Shown here piece after piece: positions 11,341 to 22,617 of a stretch of 61,286 bases of DNA (position 1 is its first letter; every line of letters begins with the position of its first letter). The stretch lies in NCBI GenBank assembly GCA_022925895.1, contig JAKSYS010000362.1:1-61286 (forward strand), in the 5' to 3' direction. Source of the DNA: Fragilaria crotonensis (taxonomy: Eukaryota > Bacillariophyta > Fragilariophyceae > Fragilariales > Fragilariaceae). The position numbers were made by a program, and so were the translations under genes. Under the pieces are notes generated by a model. That model worked only from the letters and a program-made list of their open reading frames with translations. It did no database searches and was not told the DNA's origin.

Positions 11341-11451
11341 GGAGCGGAACAGCGGCGGCGGACATTTGAGCACGAGTGCCGCCGGCATTATTGGGTTTCT
11401 TTGTCGTGGGAGGTTCGGTTGTGGTTTGAGGACTAATTTTAGACTTGCTTT

Positions 11452-11646
11452 TCAATGCAAGTTGGCGAGCAGGTTTGATTCCTCACCAGTGCTGATGGCA
11501 GAACCTTGATCCATCGCGACAGGAGTTTGATCACTACTTCCGCCACGAAGAAAGCGGTGCTGGTGATCATCAGCAGAAGCCTGCAAGGCAAAAAGGAGAA
11601 GAACAACGGCGAGGAAGGCTGATTTCGTCAACAAATGGCAGCTCAT
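11452..11646 (-). CDS. Small secreted peptide with RxLR-like motif, copy 1
   Basis: A 64-aa frame from ATG 11646. Residues 1-25 form a signal peptide (MSCHLL, then a Leu/Val/Ala core and ALQASA, cleavage likely near 25). It is followed by DDHQHRFLRGGSSD, with RFLR at residues 31-34. Compared with copy 2 at 31129-31368, an ATTG difference near 11455 creates an early stop. Beyond it, in another frame, lies a Thr/Pro/Lys-rich stretch (TTTEPPTTKKPNNAGG). The motif and position recall oomycete RxLR or PEXEL-like processing sites, but four residues can occur by chance and there is no evidence for an effector. It lies next to a Copia fragment and was duplicated with it. Confidence 0.55.
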   Translation of the reverse strand: MSCHLLTKSAFLAVVLLLFALQASADDHQHRFLRGGSSDQTPVAMDQGSAISTGEESNLLANLH

Positions 11647-12056
11647 TTTATTTTATTTCGTGTGAGAGGAAAGTCAAAGTTAAAAAGGTATCGATGTCGA
11701 AGTTCGCTTTTGGTCATGCTGTGGCTCCGCATGTCATGAGAAGTCGGATGTAAAGAACATGCTCTAGTCGAAATGACAAGGCACTGGTCGTTCCTTCCAC
11801 GTTCGCTTAGGGCTGACACAATTCACATATGTTATCATTTGAAACACTATTCAGATTAATTCTCATTTGCAACACCGTTTGCTTTGCATTTCCCTTTCCG
11901 CGATCATTGGAGCGATCGCCCAGAGACTTGTGGCATGCCAGGACGTCAGCTGAAAGAGGTCCACAAGTCTCGCCGGTCAACCGACTACACCGCCGTATTT
12001 CGCTCGTGCATTGCCGGGGGTAGTCTACGGTAGTACAAGTACTGTAGCATACCACC
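11647..12056. other. Spacer shared with 31369-31670
   Basis: Close match to the sequence upstream of the second secreted-peptide copy (for example attggagcgatcgcccagagacttgtggcatgccagga in both, given here as a landmark at about 11905). It would hold the promoter of the peptide gene; no defined element is recognised. No other gene is seen. Confidence 0.4.
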
Positions 12057-12850
12057 TTAACACCAATGACCTCTATCCTCTAATCGTTTTTTCACCCACA
12101 TCGTCCGTCCGTTCTCACCGACAACTGGTTCCATCTCATCGCGCCACTTCTTCGAATTCTCCTCCTCGTTGGCCATGTCTGCCATCGCCTTTAACGCATT
12201 TTCTTCGAAGGTCTGCTGCTCACCATGTTTTTCTTTGACACCCAACGCATCGATTAAAGACTTCATCTCTTTGGTTTTCTTAGGAAATAATGGAAACTCC
12301 TTGACTACGGCCAACGCCACTTTGGAGGGTCAATTCGGCTCCGATGTTGACGACAATTCGAAGCCAAGGTGCAACCGTTACCATCCACTTTCTGTCCACC
12401 GAAATCTCAAAGGGCAGACCACCTGGTATTTTTGCTCCACAGCATTTGTGAACCACGTGTTGAGATCTTTCGAACGATCCGCTGCGATGCGAGTATAATC
12501 ACGACTGTTGGGCACAGCTTCAATTGTTTCGCATTCGCATTGTTCAACGCCCACCCTGGCAAGTGACGGTCAATTACAGACAACTTTTTCACCTCATCAT
12601 TGATGTCGTCGACAACTTGTTGGACGACGTCAACTTTCGATGCGACTGTTTCGATGAGAGGTTGCAGAAAGAAGTATTGGATTATCGAATGGTCTATGCG
12701 TCCAACAATCTCTCCCTCCTGGAAAGGTAGACCCGAGCACCCGCCGATCCGGCACGGAAGGTGGCGGTCGTCATGTACGGCGCCAGGTTTCACCATCGCG
12801 TCCTCAGAAGGCATTTGGAGCAAAGTGCGTGGCCCTCGCTACATGTTCCA
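12057..12850 (-). pseudogene. 3' fragment of an ANK-TKL kinase-RING-like gene (copy C)
   Basis: Only the end of the family protein is present: the RING-like second half (CSEGHALCSKC, then CRIGGCSGLPFQ in another frame), the linker ending WALNNANAKQLKLCPTVVII, parts of the EPFEISVDRKW domain, and the C-terminal KSLIDALGVKEKHG, ALKAMADMANEEEN and TMWVKKRL segments. At least three frame changes occur. The 5' side does not continue into a kinase but joins EPSPS-like sequence at about 12847, so the copy is a truncated remnant created by deletion. Confidence 0.75.
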
Positions 12851-13480
12851 CCGGTAGCGAGCGCCACCTCCGCCAGAGAAATGGCCGCATCTGGAGTATA
12901 ACTATAATTCACGTCAACTCGCTTGAGTTTGGGCATGACGGCCGTATCTAGGATGATTGTGATACTCTCACACGTTCCATCACATTGGCGAATGCTGAAC
13001 TCCCTGATTCGATTCGGATCCGCATTCGCGAACTGCAATCGTTCCGCCAGTAACGGCAGCGTCGTCGACCAAAACGTAACTGGCGGAACCGGCATCTCCC
13101 TCAACCGCAATGGTCCCGGCTGTTTTGTCATATTGATCAGTGGATATATGGATAACCAAGATTTGCCGCCGTCCATGTCTCCCTCAATGTCAACTGCGAC
13201 GCCCGAATTGCTCATGAGACCAATCGTCAAGGCAGCAAAGGGGGCCAAAAAGTGGGTTCATCAGTGATGGCAATGCAAGCATCGCCAACAGCGAGAGGGG
13301 CGGCCTCGAGCCGAGACAATAGGAACCGAGACATCATTTTCCCGCTGACCGAGACATGGTGTGTGTTTGTGTTGTATAGTATGACGAGTATCAAGAAGGT
13401 ATGGTTCGAGAAGGCATCGATGGTAAAGTACAGACGTGTCCATCTCGATATAACCAATGTTACAATCAACAATAAGAAGA
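12848..13480 (-). pseudogene. EPSPS: EPSP synthase-like pseudogene, copy 2
   Basis: The clearest EPSPS signature in the window. One minus-strand frame near 13010-13110 reads AVEGDAGSASYVLVDDAAV then TGGTIAV, the family's EGDxSSASYFLA-xAAxTGGTV block. Before it are LSRLEAAPLAVGDACIAI (the SSQFxSALLxAAP block) and ALTIGLMSNSGVAVD (the MTIxLMxxFGV block). After it are ITIILDTAVMPKLKRVDVN and TPDAAISLAEVAL (the PDAAMTLA block). The blocks lie in three frames, so single-base indels have broken the gene. The C-terminal end is missing: after EVALATGGT the frame continues into the RING-like region of kinase copy C. Confidence 0.9.
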
Positions 13481-14537
13481 ATGCATCGCAAGGATCAGAA
13501 GTACAAAATTTGCGACATCACGGTGGTGGTACCGTGTCTCCGGGAAGCGGTGCACCAGTTGTCGCATCGATGACGACTGGAGGACAGTCTCAGTTCTAAC
13601 GGCAGTCTCATGGCAGTTCCAGTATTTTTCCAAGATACAGGATCAGCTTGGACTTTCTTGATGCGATTGATAGAAGGGTTGCTTTGCAATGTCAAGAACG
13701 GCAGTCCTCAAGCCAGCTGGATTACTGGTGCCCTCGTTCAGGGAAGGAATTCTTGTTCTTCTGACTCTGTCACAATTTCTGCAAGAAGAGTGTAAGTGAA
13801 GAATCCGGAGCGAGTAATGTGTTCGACAAGCTCCGAAGATGAACATCCATCGCCGACTAGGCGTCGTCCATAGGATTCCGTGTGATCGCGACTACCGTAT
13901 GGCTTCCATGATATCTATAAGTGAAGAGTTAATTGTTGATTCAAGACCTTCGAGGGTGTGACGAATAACAAACGCTGTATCATCCAGATCGCTCGTTTCT
14001 TTCATTCTTTGTCATTCTGCTTGATGGCGAATCGACGACAGACAATAAATCCTTTTCCCCCATCATCTGCGTGTCAGAAATCGATACGCCATTTTGACTT
14101 TTTGACTACCACATATCTTTCTCTCTTTTTTTCAACAATCAAACTACGAATAACAAAAACAACAAGTCCCCGGATCCTGAACCGGACAAAAGAATAATGA
14201 TGCCCACGGCATCGAGATTCGACATAGTCTGGCTCAGCCATTTGCCTATCACAGATCACAGCACACAGCACATGCTTATACGTCGTCTAATGCGTACTCG
14301 GTTATCCCAGCTGCTAAATATATCTACGGTCCACCACTGATGATTGAGCACTGAGGCCCTGAGCAGAACATTGATGAATTCAATCGTGACTCTGAGGTTG
14401 CCGGAAAGGTCGTGAATGCGGTTGGTGTTTCCCGCAACCTCAGTAACAGTCCAGGTGCTGCATACATACTACAGTACTGGTGCTGGGAGAGTGACTTGCA
14501 GTACTGTAGTGTACAGGAGTGGCCGATACTAAATGTA
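13481..14537. other. Spacer between EPSPS copy 2 and kinase D
   Basis: No gene recognised. The stretch 13975-14190 (cgctcgtttctttc, cgacttcctgcttg-like, tcaacaacaccaagtccccgg-like sequence) recurs at 32515-32650 and 39255-39380, between the 3' end of a kinase and its neighbour in each case. It is a shared flank of the duplicated unit, perhaps the promoter side of the EPSPS copies. A TAC-rich patch lies at 14455-14530. Confidence 0.4.
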
Positions 14538-17500
14538 CTAAAGTAGATCGCAGACCACGAGACCAGGAGAGTGCGAGGATTGCTCCTGACTCTGCTCACG
14601 ACTCTGCTCTTGGCCCTGCCCTTGACTTTGCTCGTGACTCGTGACATCCACATCTATAGGGATACTACTTTGTTCGCGTGCTTGTGTCACCCAAATCTTC
14701 GTTCCGTTCGAACTGACTTCCACCATCCACTTCGTCAAGTTCTGCTCATTCGCCCCCCGCTTCCACTTCGCCAAATTCTCCGGCTCCTTAGCCATTTCAG
14801 CCATCACCGTTAGCGCTTCTCCCTTTAAGGTCAGCGTTTCATCATGGCTTCCATTGTTCCACAACGCCCTGGCTAAAGCCCTCTTTCCTACACTGGGACC
14901 AGGTATTTGTGAGGTGGCCGTCGATAGTTTGGTATGGTCTAAAGCAGATCCTATCCTGAGCCAGGGGCGGATCTTATCAAGAAAATCGGAAGCCTCTACC
15001 AACCATACAGGGAGCACCGCAATCTCAAAGGGATCGCTGTGACCTGGCTCACCCGTGCGCTCACAACAGAAGACCACCTGGTATTTCTGCTCAAGGAAAT
15101 CTCCCGGACATTCCATCGCGATGGGAGTCACCTTCACTTTAGATGGACAAGGATTCGATTGTTCCGCATTCGTAATAATCAGCGTCAACCCTGGCTCAAT
15201 CCTACTCTGCCACGCGTTCAGTTCTTCAAGAAGAGTTTCATTGAAGAAGTAGTTGTATACCGAATGGTTGATGTTTCCAACAAGGTCTAAGTTCTGGAAA
15301 GGTAGGCCCGAGCACCCGTCGATCAGGCACGGGAGTTTGCGCTCCGTATTTCTGGCGCCGGGTTTCTTCATCGCATCCTCAAGACATTTGGAGCAAAATA
15401 AGTGATCCTCGGTGCATTTTACAACGGCCTTGCGTCGTTCGACGAATGCTGATTCAGTGCAGTTTTCACACAAGCCAAGACCCTCCTTAAACAGGATCGC
15501 CTTGAGTTTCGCCATGGTTGCAATCGTTACAGCACCACTCTTTCCAGCTTGTAGATTGCTGGCATGTTCCAACAGGACGAGGAGCATGTCCGTGCTCAAC
15601 CTTCCGTGAGAGATACGAATGAGACACCCAATCGCAGTCTTGCAAACTAGTTCAAGAGCGGCTGCATTCCAGCCGGCCTGATTATCTGCATCGTTTTCGA
15701 GCTGTTCCCATCCACCAACGGTAGCCGTTTCCCGATTCAGGACGTACTTCTGTAAAACATTTGTTGGCTTGCCATCATTCAAGCGCCCTAAAATTAGCTC
15801 AGCCATGACAACGCCAAAAGAATACACATCAAAGGCTGGAATATAGTCACACTTAATCTGGTTCGCCTTGTACCAGGTGTACTCTGGGCACATGTACCCA
15901 TGGGTTCCAAGTGCGGGGCCTTGCGTTGAGCCAGTTATTACTACCGACTCTGACGGAGCAGCATCGTGCTTGTCCTTTGCAAACTTGGCAAGCCCACAAT
16001 CAACGAGCTTTGGTTTAAAATCGTTCATCAGACAAATGTTTGCACTCTTGATATCGCGGTGAAACACTTTGACACCTTCTTTACCAGTGTGCAAGAAGTC
16101 CATGGCGCTCGCAACTTGGAACATGATTGAGAGCCGTGTAGCTGCAGGAAGGAGGGCTCTCTTGTCATCGTCCTTGAGGAAGCCGTCGAGGGAGCCGTTG
16201 GCTGCATATTCATACACCAAAAACTGGTGCTCATGGTCGACATTCAAATTGTAGCCGTACAAGACAATAATATTGTCATGGCGAAATCTTTGAGTGTCTG
16301 GCGGAATTGTGCATTATTGTTAGAGCTCGAGGGAGATGGGTGGAGGGTGCATTGTTCCACACGAGGCAACACTCATGCAGAACGCAGAATACAATACGTA
16401 CCGAAAGTTCCTTCTGGAACGATTTCAATGTTTCGTTATCAGAATTTTGAGAAAATCTGATCATTTTGACAGCGAACTTTTTGGGTTCAGGGAGATCACG
16501 ATCTTCGGCCAAAAACATCACCATAGGCACCCGATCCAAGTTTGCGTTTGGTCATATAACGCGATATAGTGAAAGAGAGTTCAACAGGTTCCTTGCGGGT
16601 TGTCATCGCCACAGCAAGCGATTCCGGTTCTCGTTTACTTCCTCAAAGCCTTGCTTTCATCACGAAGACCTTCAAAACAGCAATCTTTCATCGCCTAGCC
16701 ACATCAAGAGCTGTTAATCCGTCATTATCTTTGAGATTCGCATCCACCTTGCTGTTTTGGAGCAATTCACGGACGACTTTCGCATGGCCATATTGACTCG
16801 CAATATGAAGGGCCGTTGCACCGGTATTACACTTGAGATTCACATCCACATTGTTGTTCTCGAGCAACTTCTTGACGACTTCCTGATCTCCTTCTTGACT
16901 TGCCTTGAATAGGGCTGTTTCACCATTCTTATTTTGGGCATTCACGTCAACCTTTTCGTTCTGGAGCAATATGCCGACGATGTCCAGATCACTGCGGTGA
17001 CTCGCTATGATTAGGGCGGTATCACCCTCCATATTTTGAGCATTCACATTCACCTTATTGTGCCGGAGCAACTCGCGAACGACGTCCGAACCGGCATATG
17101 TACACGCGGTGTGAAGGGCTGTTGTTCCATCATCAGTACGTTGGATATTCACCTCCACCTTGTCATGATTAAGCAACTCGCGGACTATTCCGACATAGTC
17201 ATCTCCATTCGCAAAAACAACGGCTTTTGTATCAACATCAATACCTTCGAGATTCACATCCAGATGGCCGAACACGAACAATCGGACGACATCTGAATTG
17301 CCCAGTGCACTCGCAATGAAAGGGCTGTTGTACCAATATCAGTACATTGGAGATTCACATCCACATTGTCGTGCTGAAGCAACGCGCGGACGACTTCCAC
17401 ATGACCATTTTGACTCGCCATGTAAAGGGCTGTTGCACCATCAGTAGATTGGAGATTCACATCCACATTGTCGTGCTGAAGCAACTCGCGGACGACTTCC

Positions 17501-18882
17501 ACATGACCATTTTGACTCGCAATGTAAAGGGCTGTTGCACCATCAGTAGATTGGAGATTCACATCCACATTGTCGTGCTGAAGCAACTCGCGGACGACTT
17601 CCACATGACCATTTTGACTCGCAATGTAAAGGGCTGTTGCACCACCAGTAGATTGGAGATTCACATCCACATTGTCGTGCTGAAGCAACTCGCGGACGAC
17701 TTCCACATGACCATTTTGACTCGCAATATGAAGGGCTGTTGACCATCATCATGAAGTTGGAGATTCACATCCACATTGTCGTGCTGAAGCAACTCGCGGA
17801 CGACTTCCACATGACCATTTTGACTCGCCATGTAAAGGGCTGTTGCAACATCAGTAGATTAGATTCACATCCATTGTCGTGCTGAAGCAACGCGCGGACG
17901 ACTTCCACATGACCATTTTGACTCGCCATGTACAGGGCAGTTGAACCACTAGTACGTTGGAGATTCACATCCAATTGTCGTGCTGAAGCAACGCACGGAC
18001 GACTTCCACATGACCATTTTGACTCGCCATAATCAGGGCAGTTGCACCATAATCAGTAGATTGGAGATTTACATCCAAATTGTCGTGCTGAAGCAGCTCG
18101 CGGACGACATCCACATGACCATTTTGACTCGCCATGTGCAGGGCAGTGTCACCATCTGTTCGTTGGAGATTCACATCCAAATTGTCGTGCTGAAGCAACT
18201 CGCGGACGACTTCCACATGACCATTTTGAGTCGCCATAATCAGGGCTGTTGAACCACTAGTACGTTGGAGATTCACATCCACATTGACGTGCTGAAGCAA
18301 CTCGCGGACGACTTCCACATGACCATTTTGAGTCGCCATAATCAGGGCTGTTGAACCACTAGTACGTTGGAGATTCACATCCACATTGACGTGCTGAAGC
18401 AACTCGCGGACGACTTCCACATGACCATTTTGAGTCGCCATAATCAGGGCTGTTGAACCACTAGTACGTTGGAGATTCACATCCACATTGACGTGCTGAA
18501 GCAACTCGCGGACGACATCCACATGACCATTTTGACTCGCCATGTACAGGGCAGTTGCACCATCTGTTCGTTGGAGATTTACATCCACATTGTCGTGCTG
18601 AAGCAACGCGCGGACGACTTCCAAATGACCATTTTGACTCGCCATGTGCAGGGCAGTGTCACCATCTGTTCGTTGGAGATTCACATCCACATTGACGTGC
18701 TGAAGCAACTCGCGGACGACTTCCACATGACCATTTTGACTCGCCACGAACAGGGCTGTTGTACCATCACTATCACGTTGGGCATTCACATTGGCTCCAT
18801 CAAGCAATAGGGCACGAACCTCATTGAGATTGCCATAATAGGCGTTGAAGATCAAAGCAATATCGTTGTGACTCAACGGCAT
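14538..18882 (-). pseudogene. ANK-TKL kinase-RING-like gene with frameshifts (copy D)
   Basis: ATG at 18882 (MPLSHNDIAL). The ankyrin array runs from there to about 16690, with open stretches 17965-18882, 17254-17706 and 16688-17281 separated by one- or two-base deletions (for example cca[ca]ttg lost near 17972). The intron is at 16298-16401 (104 nt, GT-AG). A base is missing in the A-run at 16289-16291 (TLKRF becomes TLKDF). From 16262 a 574-codon frame is intact: EYAANGSLDGF, HRDIKSANI, DCGLAKF, GYMCPEY, DVYSFGVVMAELI, the RING-like cluster (CENC, VKCTEDHLFCSKC, CLIDGC), CCERTGEPGHSDPFEI, and a Gln/Ser-rich tail (SQGQGQEQSREQSQEQSS) not seen in other copies. Kinase and C-terminus may still be translated if splicing or sequencing error explains the breaks. 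Confidence 0.7.
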
Positions 18883-19029
18883 GCTTCTGAAGTACTCCGA
18901 GTTCTGCAGTTTTAGACCATACAGTCGGTTGTTGGCTGTGCAATAGATGTATGATACCTTGTAGATCAAATTCGCTCAGTTTCTCCAAGAGTTGTCGTAT
19001 TCTTGAATTTTTCATTACTTTTACTTTAC

Positions 19030-20350
19030 ATAATAAGATTTTCTTTTCGGTCCGGACGAAATACTGCCGTAGCCCAGATACGGAAAGCCCGGCCAGACAA
19101 TTGTCGTCCCAGTCATTTAACGTCTCTATTGGCGTACGAAACTATTAGTACTCACTTTACATAGTAAAGCCCGCCCGGCCAGACAATTATAGTCCCTGTC
19201 ATTTAACGTCTCTGTTGCCGGACGAAACTATTAGTACTCATTGCCGTAGCCATACATTGTATGTACCGATACTACTGAAGCAATGAGTACCGATACTACC
19301 GGTCCGGACGAAATACTGCCGTAGCCCAGATACCGGGAAAGCCCGGCCAGACAATTGTCGTCCCAGTCATTTAACGTCTCTATTGCCGGACGAAACTATT
19401 GGTACTCCATTGCCGTAGGCATACAGTGTACCGATACCACTGAAGCAATGAGTTCCGGCGATGCTACAGTACTGGAAACAACCACACTACCAGCACAACA
19501 ATAAACTCCGCCAGTAGCCAGATCAACGCGGCCTTGGGCGCACCGTATCCAGTCTGGTACATAATAAGATTTTCTTTCCGGTCCGGACGAATACTGCCGT
19601 AGCCCAGATAGGAAAGCCCGGCCAGACAATTGTCGTCTGATCATTTAACGTCTCTATTATTGCCGACAACTATTGTAGTACTCACTTGAAGCAATAAAGC
19701 CCGCCCGGACAATTGTCGTCAGTATTGCGTTGTCGTCCCAGTCATTTAACGTCTCTATTGCCGGACGAAACTATTAGTACTCATTGCCGTAGCCATGATG
19801 TATGTACCGATACTACTGACAATGAGTACCAGACTACTACCGGTCGGACGAAATATGACATACTGCCGTAGCCACAGTACTCATTGCGTAGCCATACACT
19901 GTAGCACCGATACTACTGAAACGGATAAATTCCGATATGAAACAGCCACACTGTACCGATTACTCGAGTACATCGATAAACTCCGCCAGCCAGTCCTTTA
20001 ACGTCTCTATTGTTGCGGGACAGGAAACGAATTAGTACTCAGTGCCGTAGGCATACGGTATGTGCGTACTACTGAAGCAATGAGTGCCGATACATACGCC
20101 AGTAGCCCAGATCAACGCGACCTTGGGCCCACATATCAGATATGGAAAGCCCGGCCAGACAATTGTCGTCCCAGTCCTTTAACGGCTCTATTGCCCGGAC
20201 GAAACTATTAGTACTCATTGCCGTGGGCATACGGTGTATGTACCGATACCACTGAGCAATGAGTTCCGGCGATACTATCATACCTACAGGACTGTAACAA
20301 CCACACTACCAGTACAACAATAAGCTGGCCAGTAGTAGATCAACGCGGCC
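19030..20350. repeat. Degenerate tandem repeat array
   Basis: About seven imperfect copies of a unit of roughly 120-280 bases. Key words are cggtccggacgaaatactgccgtagcccagata, agcccggccagacaattgtcgtccc (landmarks, both shared by several copies), catttaacgtctctattgccgg, and gaaactattagtactcattgccgtag. Copies start near 19048, 19168, 19298, 19578, 19697, 19985 and 20146. Lengths vary through internal deletion. No frame persists. It sits upstream of kinase D only and separates it from the 20.4-kb block. Confidence 0.75.
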
Positions 20351-20394
20351 TTTCTCCACATTGTCATTCTGGTTTTTATTTTTATTCCGACTGG

Positions 20395-21090
20395 TTGGAC
20401 ATTTTGTCGTCAGTGTTGTGTCAGTGTGATTTCAAGGTTGGATTTCGAGCCCTTCAGACTTCAGAGATTCAAAGGTCATCTCGTCGAATCCTACTGTACT
20501 ACCGTAGCAATGATATTGGACCGTTCGTTAACCTGGCATGCCACACTATAGTCAGACGCATTCTCCACTGCGCCCTGCATTTGATAGACACAGGTTTTCC
20601 GTTTTCACGGAGTGTTCACGCTTGTCTACATCGTTGGGTTTCACTTGCCCATGGGCAATCGACATTTATGTGAAGGAAAATCAGCGACGCATTACTCTCC
20701 TCGTCATATGACCGCCCCTTGGAACGTCAGGCTCTGAGTTGCTGCTCGCTAATGTCCGTGTCTGCAATCGATACGCTCATGTTGGAATCATTTGCCAGCT
20801 CTCGACGATATCAATTTCGCAACCACGTCGTCGTTTGATGCAACGATCACGACGTTCAACAACATTAGATGACACAAAAAGCGGACGCAGAAAAGCTGGG
20901 TTTGACAAGATTGGCCCGGTCAAGGCTACAGCTTTGGTGGCCATTCGTATCTCTGCGCGGATTTCGCGACTCAAGTTGTCCAGCATCATTAATTCTGTCG
21001 AGCAGCAGAATTTCCCTTGACTACAAATCAATTACAGAATTTCCCAAACATCCGATCACGAACTCCAAAGACCCTCTACTCTCTGCCAGT
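20395..21090. repeat. Duplicated block shared with 37200-37870
   Basis: About 0.7 kb, highly similar to 37200-37870 (shared landmarks: ggatttcgagcccttcagactt, gtaacctggcatgccacact-like, gtcatatgaccgccccttgg, aagttgtccagcatcattaattctgtcgagcag). In both places it lies between the upstream end of a kinase (D, F) and the C-terminal end of an EPSPS copy. Short frames occur on both strands (plus: IRISARISRLKLSSIINSVE; minus: ELMMLDNLSREIRAEIRMA) but neither is long and no family is recognised. Confidence 0.6.
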
Positions 21091-21539
21091 AGATACTAGA
21101 GACTTGAGACTATCGGGTTGAAATGCGAATGACGCGACTATCAGAGGGATATGCATTCATGCATGCAGAAGTCTATCATATTATTCACGAGGAAGCCATC
21201 GCTGCTCTCTCGTAGAGTCTTGTTGCTGTGTTTGGCGTTGCAACAAGTGCCGGGACAAAGCCTCATCCATCTGGTTCACGGACAAAATGGGTTTAGCACG
21301 AGGGAAGTCTTTCAAACGCTAGTTGGTGCCGTGGATGAACTTGGCTGTGCTGCCACTCAAAGCCAACGGACAGCGGGCTGCCGGCACCGTGCACGCCTCA
21401 ACTAAGAGCACAGAATGGGCTGAGGTCCACGAGCGAGGACTCCTTCGCGACCTTGTAAGGACCTTTGTGATGCAGGGATGAAGCATTCACGAGACGAGTA
21501 ACCCGTTGATTTGGTCAAGATGGCATTGAGACCACATCA
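21091..21539. other. Unassigned sequence
   Basis: Not matched elsewhere in the window by eye. A plus-strand frame at 21151-21405 (84 codons, starting MHSCMQKSIILF) has a short hydrophobic Leu/Val segment, but no homology is recognised and coding status is unsupported. Confidence 0.25.
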
Positions 21540-22560
21540 CTTAAATAGGCTAGTGGTTACTCGACATGACTTCCTACCTCGTGAGACAATATCTGCTAGC
21601 AAACGACACGTCCAAGTTTGAGTTGAGTGTATTTCCGTTCCAAAAGATGGTGGCCGTGAACCAACAATGAGCGAAACGTATGCAAGGTTTGTTATGGAAT
21701 ATAGCAAAGAATTTAGAAAAGGTCTTGGCAGTACATCCAGGATCATGGATAATCAGATTGACTCTGCCACGGCAAAACGTCATGCCCAGTTGGTGATCAC
21801 ACGTTTGAATCAACACGTTGCCGTTGTGTTTTACCGGTAGATCAATGATATTATAATCATCAAACTCCTCCACACTAGGTGCATTCGGCAATCCTGCGCC
21901 ATACGTCAGGACTAGACGTTGCGACTTGTCGTGGAACCTCCTGCAACGAGCGCCATCACCGCCAGAGTCATGGCCGCATCTGGGATTTCACCACAATCCA
22001 CGTCAACTCCCTCGAGATTTGGGGTATGACGGCCGTATCTCAGGTGATACTGTTGGGAGCCCATGACGCAGCGGTATACCCAGCTGTACCATCAAGTTGG
22101 CGAATGGTGCATCACCGGTAATGGCAGCGTCTGCCAAAGTAACTTTGATTCTCTCCTTCAACGTCAAACGAACGCCGCACTTATTCATGAGACCAATTGT
22201 CAACGCAACATGGGGGTCTGAATTGAGTTCATCCATGATGGCAAATGGTACCAGTAACATACATTGCCATCACCGCAAGGGTCTGGCCATTACCCCGCTG
22301 GTGTGTGGTGTGCGTGTGATGATGCTGCGAACAAAGCATCAAATGCGTCAAACAAGGATCACTAGGACAAAACAAGCGATATCGTGGTGGTCGTGCCGTC
22401 CCTCAGGCAGTGGTGCGCCATTGGATGTGACAATTACGACGAATATCGAAGTTGAACGTCGTCCATACGATTCCACGAGATCGTCGCGATTATGATTATC
22501 CTTTGTCCATTGTCCGATATTGACTTGAAAATTGTCGTTTCAAAGTCAACAACTCTGTGT
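21540..22560 (-). pseudogene. EPSPS: EPSP synthase-like pseudogene, copy 3
   Basis: Minus-strand frames give FAIMDELNSDPHVALTIGL and MNKCGV (22150-22245), LADAAITGDAPFANLMVQLG, then LEGVDVDCGEIPDAAMTLAV continuing MALVAGGSTTSRNV (about 21925-22025). After these come SVEEFDDYNII, QTCDHQLGMTF and VNLIIHDPGCTAKTFSKFF (21700-21860). The last two are the EPSPS C-terminal DDHRxAMxxAL and DPGCTRKTFPxYF blocks. The blocks lie in different frames with stops between them. The order matches the enzyme over its second half; the N-terminal half (22260-22560) is barely recognisable. Inactive. Confidence 0.9.
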
Positions 22561-22573
22561 TGTGATTGTTCAG

Positions 22574-22617
22574 GGTGCCTCACACCTCACACCTCACACC
22601 TCACACCTCATGCCTCA
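22574..22617 (+). repeat. Minisatellite of cctcacac units
   Basis: Short tandem array in which cctcacac repeats about four times and then degrades to cctcatgcctcatt. Confidence 0.8.

Noticed and set aside
11452..11646. Oomycete RxLR effector gene
   Set aside because: Only a four-residue motif supports it; no EER motif or WY-type domain follows, and the rest of the window does not point to an oomycete. Kept as RxLR-like peptide only.
17340..18800. Direct repeats of about 99 bases resembling a CRISPR or satellite array
   Set aside because: The repeats encode in-frame ankyrin units on the minus strand and have no spacers.
18821..19015. Alternative first coding exon of kinase D (MKNSRIRQLLEKLSEFDLQ)
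   Set aside because: A splice that keeps frame with the MPLS start would need an intron of only about 22 nt; more likely leader sequence or a short upstream frame. A similar ATG exists upstream of F.
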